From an uncultured Lachnospiraceae bacterium (GTDB lineage: Bacteria > Bacillota > Clostridia > Lachnospirales > Lachnospiraceae), in the NCBI GenBank assembly GCA_947177925.1, contig CAMWWJ010000015.1:1-21781 (forward strand): a DNA stretch of 21,781 bases, given 5' to 3'. Below the pieces are notes generated by a model, which was not told the origin of the DNA, did not search any database, and worked only from the letters and a program-made list of their open reading frames with translations. The translations under genes and the position numbers were made by a program. Positions 7,546-15,254 of the stretch are shown one piece after another (positions within the stretch are counted from its first letter, which is position 1; every line of letters starts with the position of its first letter).

Positions 7546-8673
7546 TTATTGTAATAACTGCAATATCTGCTGAGGTCTTTCATTTGCCTGAGCTAACATG
7601 GAAGTACCTGCCTGGGTCAATACCTGAAGCTTTGTGTACTCTGTCATTTCTGTTGCCATATTTGTATCCATAATAGCTGCATAGGCCGCAGTAACACTTT
7701 CGCTGGAAGCCTCCAGACTTGTCTGGGTATGCTCCAGACGGTTCTGATAAGCGCCTAATCTGGAACGGACTGCGGATATATAGTCATTAGCCTCTCCTAA
7801 CTGAGTAATTGCTTCTCTTGCCTTTTCCTCAGTGGAAACATCCAGAGTGTCAATTCCCATATTTTTCAGGGAAATAGTAGGAATACGGATGGGAAGCACC
7901 TGTCCCTCATTGGCACCGACCTGGAAGCGCATTGCACCGATTCCGGTCAGGTCTATTTCCATTTCCTGTCCTGCTCCGGCAAATGTATTCTGGTCAATGG
8001 ATATTTTCACTTGGTTCTGCATTGCATCTATTATGGTGACAGTGTTACCCTTTACTTTTGTAATGCAGCTTGAATCGAACCGGTGAGCTTCCTCTCCTGC
8101 TGCAGCAGTTCCGAAATTTACAGTAGTAGCATCCGTTAAATTGCCGTCCGCATCAAAGACCGGATTAATGGTCAGTAGATATTTTCCTAACTGCACATCA
8201 TCTGAATAATATTCTACCTGTGCACCTGCCTGGTTTGTATATCCTCTTAAATCGCATTCTCCGTTCAACAGCTTTTGTCCGTTAAAATCAGTGGTTTCCG
8301 CTATTCGGGCTATTTCGCTTTTCAACTGGGAAACCTCTTCCATAACAAGCTCCCTGTCCTTATCTACCATAGTGCCGGTTGCTGCCTTTACGGACAATTC
8401 GCTCATTCTCTGAATCATTTCCTGAATTTCCGCTAAAGCGCCTTCTGCTGTCTGTATTACAGAAATACCATCCGTTGCATTCTGAAGCGCTTTGCTCAAT
8501 CCCTTGAGCTGGGCATTCATCCTCTTGGCAATAGCAATTCCCGATGGGTTATCCTTTGCATCATTGATCTTATAGCCGGAGGATAAACGGGTACTGGATA
8601 CGGCCAGATTATTCTCACTTGTACTGAGACATTTATTGGCGATAATAGCTTGTAAATTGTAATTAACTTTCAT
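7546..8673 (-). CDS. fliC: Flagellin
   Basis: Flagellar filament protein of 375 residues. The conserved D0/D1 regions are clear at both ends: NLAVSSTRLSSGYKINDAKD (about 22-41), then GIAIAKRM and the helix to NGQKLLNG (131-138), and at the C-terminus NRLEHTQTSLEASSESVTAA and LTQAGTSMLAQANERPQQIL. The variable centre is about 140-275. Residues 88-93 read QRMSEL at the site that in Salmonella FliC is QRVREL, the TLR5 contact. Three cysteines (C15, C140, C203) are present, unusual for a flagellin. GGAAGGT lies 7 nt before the ATG. It is 28 nt downstream of the DUF6240-like gene, leaving little room for a separate promoter, and is followed by fliS. It could be a secondary rather than the main flagellin. 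Confidence 0.96.
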   Translation of the reverse strand: MKVNYNLQAIIANKCLSTSENNLAVSSTRLSSGYKINDAKDNPSGIAIAKRMNAQLKGLSKALQNATDGISVIQTAEGALAEIQEMIQRMSELSVKAATGTMVDKDRELVMEEVSQLKSEIARIAETTDFNGQKLLNGECDLRGYTNQAGAQVEYYSDDVQLGKYLLTINPVFDADGNLTDATTVNFGTAAAGEEAHRFDSSCITKVKGNTVTIIDAMQNQVKISIDQNTFAGAGQEMEIDLTGIGAMRFQVGANEGQVLPIRIPTISLKNMGIDTLDVSTEEKAREAITQLGEANDYISAVRSRLGAYQNRLEHTQTSLEASSESVTAAYAAIMDTNMATEMTEYTKLQVLTQAGTSMLAQANERPQQILQLLQ

Positions 8674-8701
8674 TTGGACACCTTCCTTTTGATTGTTTCA
8701 C

Positions 8702-11700
8702 TTAACATGTTTCTATAAAATCGATAAAAGCCTTTGCAGCATGGTACAGCTCTTTTGTAGATATAGCTGTATCCGTCTCCTTTTTATGGGCAAGCCCTTC
8801 CATGTCTATCTGTCTGCTGTACAGCATCTGGATCTGAGCTTCCCTGCCTGTTTCTGCCAAAAGTCCTTCCTGCAGTTTTGTATGTTGTTCCTTCAGTATT
8901 TCAACCCCTTCCTGGGAATTGCATACAACATATCCTGAAATCCTTTCCTGTTCTGCCTCCAGACAGGCGGCTACCTTTCCAAACTTTTCCGTTTCAAGGG
9001 AAACTGTTACTTTTCCCTTTTCGCCTTTATTCCGAACCACCTTTATATGAATGGAGGTAAGCTGGCCATCTATGGAAACAGGCACTTCATAATTTTCTTC
9101 CTTCGCCAGATTTTTTAAAAGCTTTAACTGCTTGGAGAAAATCGCCATGCTCTTTACGTCTATGGCAACAGCATCTTCTTCAAAAGAGCTGTTTTCCAGT
9201 ATATCCTCTGCAGTTTCTATGAATCGGTCATATGCGGTTTCCATAGAACCGGAATCTGTCATGGACTCCTTAAGGTGTCCTATATCCCCCTCTAAACGGG
9301 CAGTCAGTGTCTGCTCACTGGTAGTGGCACGATTGGTATTCCTGTCATTTTTCTTTGCATAAGAAGCAATCTGCTTAAATGTAGCTCCTTTATAATTCAT
9401 AAGGTAATCTGCAGCTAACAGATTATCCGGTGAAATATCCTGCCCGTATTCCAGTAAGGATTCGATTACTCCGTCGCCTACCTTACGGATTTCGCGTATG
9501 TCATCGAGCTGCTCTTTTACATAGTCCTTTTCTGTAAAATCAACTTCCGTCTGTGCGCTTAACAATTCATCAAGCTGCTCTAAGGTAGTATCTCCCATAA
9601 TATCCACTGTCCGGAATTTCTCCGGGGAAAGCTCTTCGAAAATATGATCCGCTTTTCTTTTGTAATATCCCTGAATCTGATCGGATATGGATACTCCCTT
9701 TTTATTCAAATCGGAAAGCGCTCCGAAATCATCATCAACAGTGGCCTGAAAACTGCCATGCTTTCGTGTCCTTGTTTCTCCCAATAAGTTTGACAGGGAT
9801 AGTTCCCTGCCCGATTGCAAAAGGCTTCCAATGGCAGCGCCGTCGCCTTTTTCAATCTGTCGAAACAGCCTGTATATTCCTATATAGGCATCTCTTTCCT
9901 CTTCTGAAATACTATTGCTCTTTTCCAGCTTATACAGGTACTTGCTGTATTTTTCCATTTCAGCGGATGGCTCGGTTTCTTTTTGCTTCAAATAATCATA
10001 TAATTGTTCCACATTCATGTTCAGTGGATTTACTTCTTCCCTGATCATCCGAAGCACTGCTGCAGGAGTCATTTTATTGATTACTCTTGTAAGTGCCTCA
10101 TCAGCGCTTTTTACGGCATTTATATTTTCCTCGGTAATCTCCATCTGATTGTATCCTAAAATACGGACTGCTCTTGCATTGGCATCGTTGTATTCTATCC
10201 CCAAATCATCCAACAGCACTTTTATTTTTCCAAATGCCTTTTGTATGGAATCTCCCAAATCGCCTCTTGGAGCCGTCATTAGGGCTTCATAGCCTTTTTC
10301 TGCATTTTCATAAGCATTTTTTAGTACGGTTCCCTGCGTATGTACATAGTTTAAAGTAAATACGGAACGGGTAAATGCCACCTTTCCTATTACGGAAACG
10401 GGCATATCCTTAATGGCCGTTACCTTTTGGGATACCTCCTTGTAAAGAGAAGCCTTTTCCGAAACAGAAGCCTCCTCCGATGATCCAAAGAGTACCTTCT
10501 GATCTGCTGCTTCCTGCTGTTTCAGCTTTTCCACTACCTGTTCCAGCTCTGCCGTTTCAATGGCAAAACCGTTTTTTAACAGCTTGTAATTGGCATCTAC
10601 CGTCATCTGAAGCCTGATTTCCTCTAACTGCCTTTTAGCAGTGACTAAAGCCGGGCTTTCTATGTTCTTTTTTTCATATGCCATGCCAGGAGTGGTGGCG
10701 GATAGAGAAATCTCCATCATAGCCTTATTAAGATTTTTGATTGTAAAGATTTTTCCTTCTGCAAAAACCTTTTCTACCGCTTCATCAGTAAGGTCATCCA
10801 CTGTTTTCTTCAGGGCCACTGCCTGCTTTAAGGCGCTTTCCTTGTTGGACAGAAATGCGTCCTTTGCCTGCCTTCCTTCTGATAAAGCAGCAGCTATGGA
10901 ATTGATGATCTCTTCCGCTTCCTTTGGAAAGGATATTTCCTTTAACTGGTTTAATAATAGCAGGTTATCCTTTGTTAATGGAATTCCTTTTTCCACCAGC
11001 CATTTTGCCTGATTCACAGTATCCTTATACACTACAAGCCCTGCATCCTCGATTACCTTTTCCATTTGTGTCTGAAGCCGCTCAAAATGAATATCATTGG
11101 CCTTTTTTCCGTAATAACCGGTAAAATCGTCCTCAAAGTATCCGGTTCCCTGTACATCTCCGTTTTTGGCGGCGCTGAACTGTGCCCTGTACAGATTGTC
11201 AATGGTAGGCTCTTTTCCGTTGGTAACCATATATTTTATGGCGCCATCGCTTAATTCTTCAATCTTTCCCGCTTTTTCAAATTCTTTCATTGCTTCCGTT
11301 ACATTTTCTTTTGTAACGGGCACATGATACTCGCTCAGCTTTTGGGCAATGGAAATGGCATATCCGGCATTCCCGGTAATCTTCTTCAGCTTATCCATGC
11401 TGATATCATCCGTATAACCGTCAATTTCAATTCCTGCTTCCGCAAGCTTTGCTTTTATCTGGTCTACAACAGTAACAATCGTTTCCACGTCTACGCTTCC
11501 CGGCTGGAAACCCTCCTTCATCAGATGGGAGAAATCCTCTCCGGACATAGAATTAGACATTATGGCCATGTAGTTGCGTTTGTTGACAATATCCAAATTC
11601 GCAGCTTCGTTCATAACATCTTCTGCGGTCTTTCCATGACCTCCATAAGCCTTGTTATCCATAACAGTACCAGAAATGTCTAAATGAAATCCCTTTTGAG

Positions 11701-11791
11701 CCCGCATCCTTGGGGTATAGGGAGCGCTATATGTAATTTTACTGTTGTCTACATTTTGATTTTGATTCATTCCTTCAAAATTTACCTTCAT
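8702..11791 (-). CDS. Large DUF6240-like protein of the flagellin locus, FliK-like C-terminus
   Basis: A 1029-residue soluble protein with no signal peptide or membrane segment that I can see. I recognise it as DUF6240-like, a Lachnospiraceae family of unknown function (moderate certainty). It is built from degenerate helical repeats of the form LxxxGxx[LI][TS]x[DE]N[LV], visible at about 152-164, 188-200, 265-277, 342-354, 404-416, 544-557, 657-670 and 779-791; a GYY..KA..I..E.L motif occurs twice (225-239, 708-721). Residues about 903-995 (VTVSLETEKFGKVAACLEAE, then LKEQHTKLQEGLLAETG and IQMLY) resemble the C-terminal domain of FliK hook-length proteins. The start at 11791 opens a probable operon with flagellin and fliS. 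A flagellar assembly role is inference. Alternatively it may be a secreted or scaffold protein unique to this family. Confidence 0.72.
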   Translation of the reverse strand: MKVNFEGMNQNQNVDNSKITYSAPYTPRMRAQKGFHLDISGTVMDNKAYGGHGKTAEDVMNEAANLDIVNKRNYMAIMSNSMSGEDFSHLMKEGFQPGSVDVETIVTVVDQIKAKLAEAGIEIDGYTDDISMDKLKKITGNAGYAISIAQKLSEYHVPVTKENVTEAMKEFEKAGKIEELSDGAIKYMVTNGKEPTIDNLYRAQFSAAKNGDVQGTGYFEDDFTGYYGKKANDIHFERLQTQMEKVIEDAGLVVYKDTVNQAKWLVEKGIPLTKDNLLLLNQLKEISFPKEAEEIINSIAAALSEGRQAKDAFLSNKESALKQAVALKKTVDDLTDEAVEKVFAEGKIFTIKNLNKAMMEISLSATTPGMAYEKKNIESPALVTAKRQLEEIRLQMTVDANYKLLKNGFAIETAELEQVVEKLKQQEAADQKVLFGSSEEASVSEKASLYKEVSQKVTAIKDMPVSVIGKVAFTRSVFTLNYVHTQGTVLKNAYENAEKGYEALMTAPRGDLGDSIQKAFGKIKVLLDDLGIEYNDANARAVRILGYNQMEITEENINAVKSADEALTRVINKMTPAAVLRMIREEVNPLNMNVEQLYDYLKQKETEPSAEMEKYSKYLYKLEKSNSISEEERDAYIGIYRLFRQIEKGDGAAIGSLLQSGRELSLSNLLGETRTRKHGSFQATVDDDFGALSDLNKKGVSISDQIQGYYKRKADHIFEELSPEKFRTVDIMGDTTLEQLDELLSAQTEVDFTEKDYVKEQLDDIREIRKVGDGVIESLLEYGQDISPDNLLAADYLMNYKGATFKQIASYAKKNDRNTNRATTSEQTLTARLEGDIGHLKESMTDSGSMETAYDRFIETAEDILENSSFEEDAVAIDVKSMAIFSKQLKLLKNLAKEENYEVPVSIDGQLTSIHIKVVRNKGEKGKVTVSLETEKFGKVAACLEAEQERISGYVVCNSQEGVEILKEQHTKLQEGLLAETGREAQIQMLYSRQIDMEGLAHKKETDTAISTKELYHAAKAFIDFIETC

Positions 11792-11850
11792 ATCAATTCT
11801 CCATGTAGAGCATTTGCCTTTCTGTTTTTATTTCCTGCTGTCTTATGACA

Positions 11851-11888
11851 AAATAAAAGATGAATGATAGCACATTCACCTTTTATTT
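11851..11888. repeat. 16-bp inverted repeat at the flagellar promoter
   Basis: On the minus strand AAATAAAAGGTGAATG, a 6-nt loop, and CATTCATCTTTTATTT pair over all 16 positions with a single G-T wobble. The repeat starts at the end of the candidate sigma-28 -10 box and extends through the presumed start of transcription. Candidate roles are an operator or a stable 5' hairpin on the DUF6240-flagellin mRNA. A terminator role is unlikely, because the genes on either side point away from it. Confidence 0.75.
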
Positions 11889-11912
11889 CGGCAGATTATA
11901 CGTTATTCTTAA
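11885..11912 (-). promoter_or_regulatory. Candidate sigma-28 (SigD) promoter of DUF6240-flagellin-fliS
   Basis: On the minus strand TTAAG (11908-11912), a 15-nt spacer (11893-11907) and GCCGAAAT (11885-11892) match the flagellar sigma factor pattern TAAA-N15-GCCGATAA with two or three mismatches. It lies 94 nt before the start of the first gene of the flagellin operon, where such a promoter is expected. A sigma-A -10 box (TATAAT) also occurs in the spacer but lacks a -35 partner. The call is by eye. Confidence 0.5.
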
Positions 11913-12212
11913 CCTGCAGTGTTTAATTCCTGTGTAAAATATAGACTATTTAATCTTTATTTTTACTGTTTCCTTTTTATTGCAACGCTCTATAAAATCT
12001 TTTGGGGAGTTTTTCTATAACTCTATTCCGTCAATTTTATCCTTGCAAATCGATGAAACATATGCTACCATATCCTCAAAGCATATATCTAAATTTCGAA
12101 CATGACATTCTATGATTCTAAACCATTTCAGAAAATCTATGCTTTCATCCACAAATTATTAATAAGAGCAGGGGTTTTCCGGAGTGGGGATTCCTGCGGG
12201 AAGGAAAAGAAT
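11913..12212. other. AT-rich intergenic stretch between divergent flagellar and Rpn genes
   Basis: About 300 nt with no gene that I can support. It holds a candidate plus-strand promoter for the nuclease gene: TTGCAA (12043-12048), a 17-nt spacer and TACCAT (12066-12071) preceded by TG, an extended -10. The presumed leader to the ATG at 12213 is about 135 nt. The frame is open from 12102, but the ATG there has no ribosome site. I see no tRNA, riboswitch or repeat besides the inverted repeat at 11851-11888. Confidence 0.4.
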
Positions 12213-13238
12213 ATGGAAAAAGATTTCTTACAAAAACGTTACCTGTCGGATAATGAGCGGTATGCGGATCTGATCAATGGCTTTTTATTTGCCGGCAGAC
12301 AGGTGGTATCAGCCGGGCATTTGACGGAGCTGGATACTCAGACCGGGGACTGGAGGCTGCCCGGCTTCATTAGAAAAAACAGGAAAGGACGCCAGAAATA
12401 CCGGGACTTGATTCGAAAAACTGCTTTTGGAGTGAATTTCGCAGTCATTGGGGTGGAAAGCCAGACAGAAGTGGATTATCTCATGCCGCTACGGGTCATG
12501 TCCTATGATGCCGGAGAGTATGAGCATCAGGCAGCAAGATACCGAAAAACAGTCAGAAGGACGAAAGGAATCAGCAGGGCGGAATTTCTATCCGGCTTTA
12601 CCACGGACAGCCGGCTAAAGCCCTGCATGACGCTGGTGCTCTTCTATGGGGAAAACTGGGACGGGAGCAGGGGGCTTCACGGTATTTTGGATTTTAGGGA
12701 CATACCGGAGGAACTGCAGGCCGTGGTAAACGATTACCGGATTCAGCTACTTGAAATCCGTAAGCTGCCCCATACGGAAGTGTTCCAGACTGACTTGAAG
12801 CAAGTGTTCGATTTTATCCGCTATTCCAATGATAAGGAGAAATTAAGGGAGCTGGTAGAACATGACCCGGCTTACAGGGAAATGGAAGAAGATGCCTACG
12901 AGGCAGCTGCAGTCTTTACCGGAGCAAAAGAGCTGCTTGAGGTGGAAAGGTTTCATGAAGAAGGAGGGAAAGTGAATATGTGTCAGGCGTTGACCGCATT
13001 GATAGCGGATGGGAGAAGTGAAGGCAGGATATTGGGCAGAAATGAAGGTAGAATGGAAGGGCAGTTAGAGGAAATACTCAGGATTATCCGCAAGATGTCT
13101 GAAAAGGGGTTAGGAGCTTTTGATATATCAAAGCTGCTAGATAAGCCAGAAGATGATATAGAACGTATGATAGCGTTGCTGGAAAGCAGTCCGGAAAAAA
13201 GCAATCATGAACTGGCGCAAGAACTAATGATGAAGTAG
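12213..13238 (+). CDS. Rpn-family recombination-promoting nuclease / PD-(D/E)XK putative transposase
   Basis: A 341-residue protein of the Rpn (YhgA-like) group, Mg-dependent DNA endonucleases that raise RecA-independent recombination in E. coli. The nuclease core is at about 15-110: YADLINGFLFAGRQVV, R64-D65 of the RDLIRKT segment, then FAVIGVESQTEVDYLMPLRV with the E-x-Q catalytic pair at E82/Q84, then MSYDAGEYEHQ. A helical region follows. The C-terminus has the glycine-arginine-glutamate repeats DGRSEGRILGRNEGRMEGQL (266-285) typical of the family. The ATG at 12213 has GGAAGGAAAAG upstream; an earlier ATG at 12102 has none. By eye it is more GC-rich than the flanking genes, and it is alone on the plus strand with its own terminator, all consistent with acquisition as a single mobile gene. 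Confidence 0.88.
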   Translation: MEKDFLQKRYLSDNERYADLINGFLFAGRQVVSAGHLTELDTQTGDWRLPGFIRKNRKGRQKYRDLIRKTAFGVNFAVIGVESQTEVDYLMPLRVMSYDAGEYEHQAARYRKTVRRTKGISRAEFLSGFTTDSRLKPCMTLVLFYGENWDGSRGLHGILDFRDIPEELQAVVNDYRIQLLEIRKLPHTEVFQTDLKQVFDFIRYSNDKEKLRELVEHDPAYREMEEDAYEAAAVFTGAKELLEVERFHEEGGKVNMCQALTALIADGRSEGRILGRNEGRMEGQLEEILRIIRKMSEKGLGAFDISKLLDKPEDDIERMIALLESSPEKSNHELAQELMMK

Positions 13239-13255
13239 CAAAGATATCAATAATG

Positions 13256-13294
13256 AGCCGGAAACCAAAAACAGGTTTCCGGCTTTGCTTTTTT
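13256..13294 (+). terminator. Rho-independent terminator of the Rpn gene
   Basis: AGCCGGAAACC (13256-13266), a 7-nt loop and GGTTTCCGGCT (13274-13284) form a perfect 11-bp stem followed by TTGCTTTTTT. GCAAAG (13238-13243) and CTTTGC (13283-13288) could extend it. It is 17 nt after the stop codon. The same hairpin may also stop transcription coming out of glgB on the other strand, although a U-tract is missing in that direction. Confidence 0.9.
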
Positions 13295-13312
13295 CCAAAC
13301 TATAATATAACC

Positions 13313-15232
13313 TTAAAAGGTAAACAAAATGGCACCATAAGGAGGCAGGTCAAAGGTAATCGAATAATCCCTTCCATTAGATTCTACTTTTTGGGCAGCA
13401 ATTTCTTTCGGAATCACTGCTCCATTTCCGCCAAATTCTTTTGCATCGCTATTTAGGAGCAGCTTGTATTTTTTCTTTTTGGGAACTCCCACTTTAAAAT
13501 CTTTTCTTTCCATCGGTGTCATATTCAATACCACTAATACGTTATTCTTTCCATTGGAAGCCTTTCTGAAATAGCTGTAGGTGCTGTTATCCAGGTCATC
13601 TGCTTCTATCCATTCAAAGCCCGCCCAGTCGTTATCGATTTCATACATGCACGGATATTGGCGATATATCTCAAGAAGCCTTCTCATATAGTTTTTCATT
13701 CCGGCATGAAGCGGGTCTTCCAGACAGTGCCATTCCAGTTCCCTTGCTTCACTCCATTCGCATTCCTGCGCAAAATCCTGTCCCATAAAAAGGAGCTTTT
13801 TGCCGGAATGGGTGAACATGTAAGTAAAACCTACCCGTAAATTGGCATATTTATCTACCATAAAGCCCGGCATCTTATTTAGCATGGAGCATTTTAAATG
13901 CACCACTTCATCATGGGAAAGAGATAATATATAGTTTTCCGAACTGTTATAGCTCATGGCAAATGTCATCTTATAATGATTGTTTTTCCTGAAAATGGGA
14001 TCCAGCTTCATATAATCACAAAAATCATGCATCCATCCCATATTCCATTTGAAGGTAAAGCCAAGGCCGTCTTCCTCTGCCGGCTTTGTCACTTTAGGCC
14101 ATGCGGTGGATTCTTCCGCAATTACCATGGTTCCCGGAAATCTCTTCGGAATAATGGAATTTAAATGACGGAAAAATTCAATCGCTTCAAGGTTTTTGTT
14201 GTCACCATACTTATTTGCAACCCATTGTCCGTCATTTTTCCCATAATCCAGATAGAGCATAGATGCAACCGCATCTACCCGCAATCCGTCAATATGATAT
14301 TCTTTTACCCAATAAAGAGCATTGGCTATCAGGAAATTTACCACTTCTGTCTTTTCGTAATTAAATATCTTGGTTCCCCAGTCAGGGTGCTCCCCTTTCC
14401 GTTTGTCCGGATGTTCATAAAGGCAGGTGCCGTCAAATTCACTGAGCCCAAATTCATCTCTGGGGAAATGAGCAGGTACCCAGTCTAAGATGACGCCTAT
14501 CTTATTCTTATGCAGCGTATTTACAAGATACATGAAATCCTTTGGTGAACCATATCTGGAGGTAGGCGCATAATAACCTGTTACCTGATAACCCCAGGAA
14601 CCGTCAAAGGGATATTCCGCAATACCCATTAGCTCCACATGAGTATATTTCATTTCTTTTAGATATTCTACAATACGGTCTGCAAACAGTCTGTAATTGT
14701 AGAAGGAATCTTCTTCTCTTGAGGCAGGATGTTTCATCCAGGAACCAATGTGGCACTCATAAATGGCAACCGGTTCTTTGTTCCAATCCTTTTCTGCCTT
14801 TTCACTCTGCCAGCTGTTGTCTGTCCACTTAAATCCGGTAATATCTGTTACTTTTGAAGCATTGCCCGGTCTTAATTCGGAATAATTTGCAAACGGGTCT
14901 GCTTTATAAATCTTACGATTATCCTTCGTGGTTATGACATATTTGTATAAGTCGTTTTCCTGCACTCCGGGAATGAACAATTCAAAAATACCGCTGATCT
15001 GCAGCCTATTCATATTGTGCTTGTAAATATCCCAATTATTAAAGGAACCTGTCACGTTTACATACATGGCGTTAGGCGCCCAGACTGCAAAATACACTCC
15101 TTCCGCTCCGTCTACTACTGCTTTGTGCGCACCTAGTTTTTCATAGATTTCATAGTGATTCCCCTGTGTAAATAAATACTCGTCATACTCAGAAACAAAA
15201 ACATCATTTTCTTTCCTTTTGTTTTGTACCAT
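13313..15232 (-). CDS. glgB: 1,4-alpha-glucan branching enzyme
   Basis: Cuts an alpha-1,4-glucan and rejoins it as an alpha-1,6 branch during glycogen synthesis; cytoplasmic. It has 639 residues. An N-terminal CBM48 beta domain (about 25-125, GVYFAVWAPNAMYVNVTGSF) precedes the GH13 barrel. Catalytic residues are visible: nucleophile D320 in DGLRVDAVASMLY, acid/base E373 in VIAEESTAWP, and D441 in LSHDEVVH. The C-terminal all-beta domain ends YGAILFTF. The long N1 domain of E. coli GlgB is absent. AGAGGG lies about 8 nt before the ATG. It begins 22 nt after the TPR/AAA-like gene with no promoter visible between, so it is probably co-transcribed from 18680-18708. No other glycogen genes are in the window. 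Confidence 0.97.
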   Translation of the reverse strand: MVQNKRKENDVFVSEYDEYLFTQGNHYEIYEKLGAHKAVVDGAEGVYFAVWAPNAMYVNVTGSFNNWDIYKHNMNRLQISGIFELFIPGVQENDLYKYVITTKDNRKIYKADPFANYSELRPGNASKVTDITGFKWTDNSWQSEKAEKDWNKEPVAIYECHIGSWMKHPASREEDSFYNYRLFADRIVEYLKEMKYTHVELMGIAEYPFDGSWGYQVTGYYAPTSRYGSPKDFMYLVNTLHKNKIGVILDWVPAHFPRDEFGLSEFDGTCLYEHPDKRKGEHPDWGTKIFNYEKTEVVNFLIANALYWVKEYHIDGLRVDAVASMLYLDYGKNDGQWVANKYGDNKNLEAIEFFRHLNSIIPKRFPGTMVIAEESTAWPKVTKPAEEDGLGFTFKWNMGWMHDFCDYMKLDPIFRKNNHYKMTFAMSYNSSENYILSLSHDEVVHLKCSMLNKMPGFMVDKYANLRVGFTYMFTHSGKKLLFMGQDFAQECEWSEARELEWHCLEDPLHAGMKNYMRRLLEIYRQYPCMYEIDNDWAGFEWIEADDLDNSTYSYFRKASNGKNNVLVVLNMTPMERKDFKVGVPKKKKYKLLLNSDAKEFGGNGAVIPKEIAAQKVESNGRDYSITFDLPPYGAILFTF

Positions 15233-15254
15233 ATTATTTCCCTCTCTTATTCTT

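Noticed and set aside
12102..12212. Longer N-terminus of the Rpn protein from an ATG at 12102
   Set aside because: No Shine-Dalgarno sequence, and the extra 37 residues are unlike the family, which begins near the ATG at 12213 with a good ribosome site.
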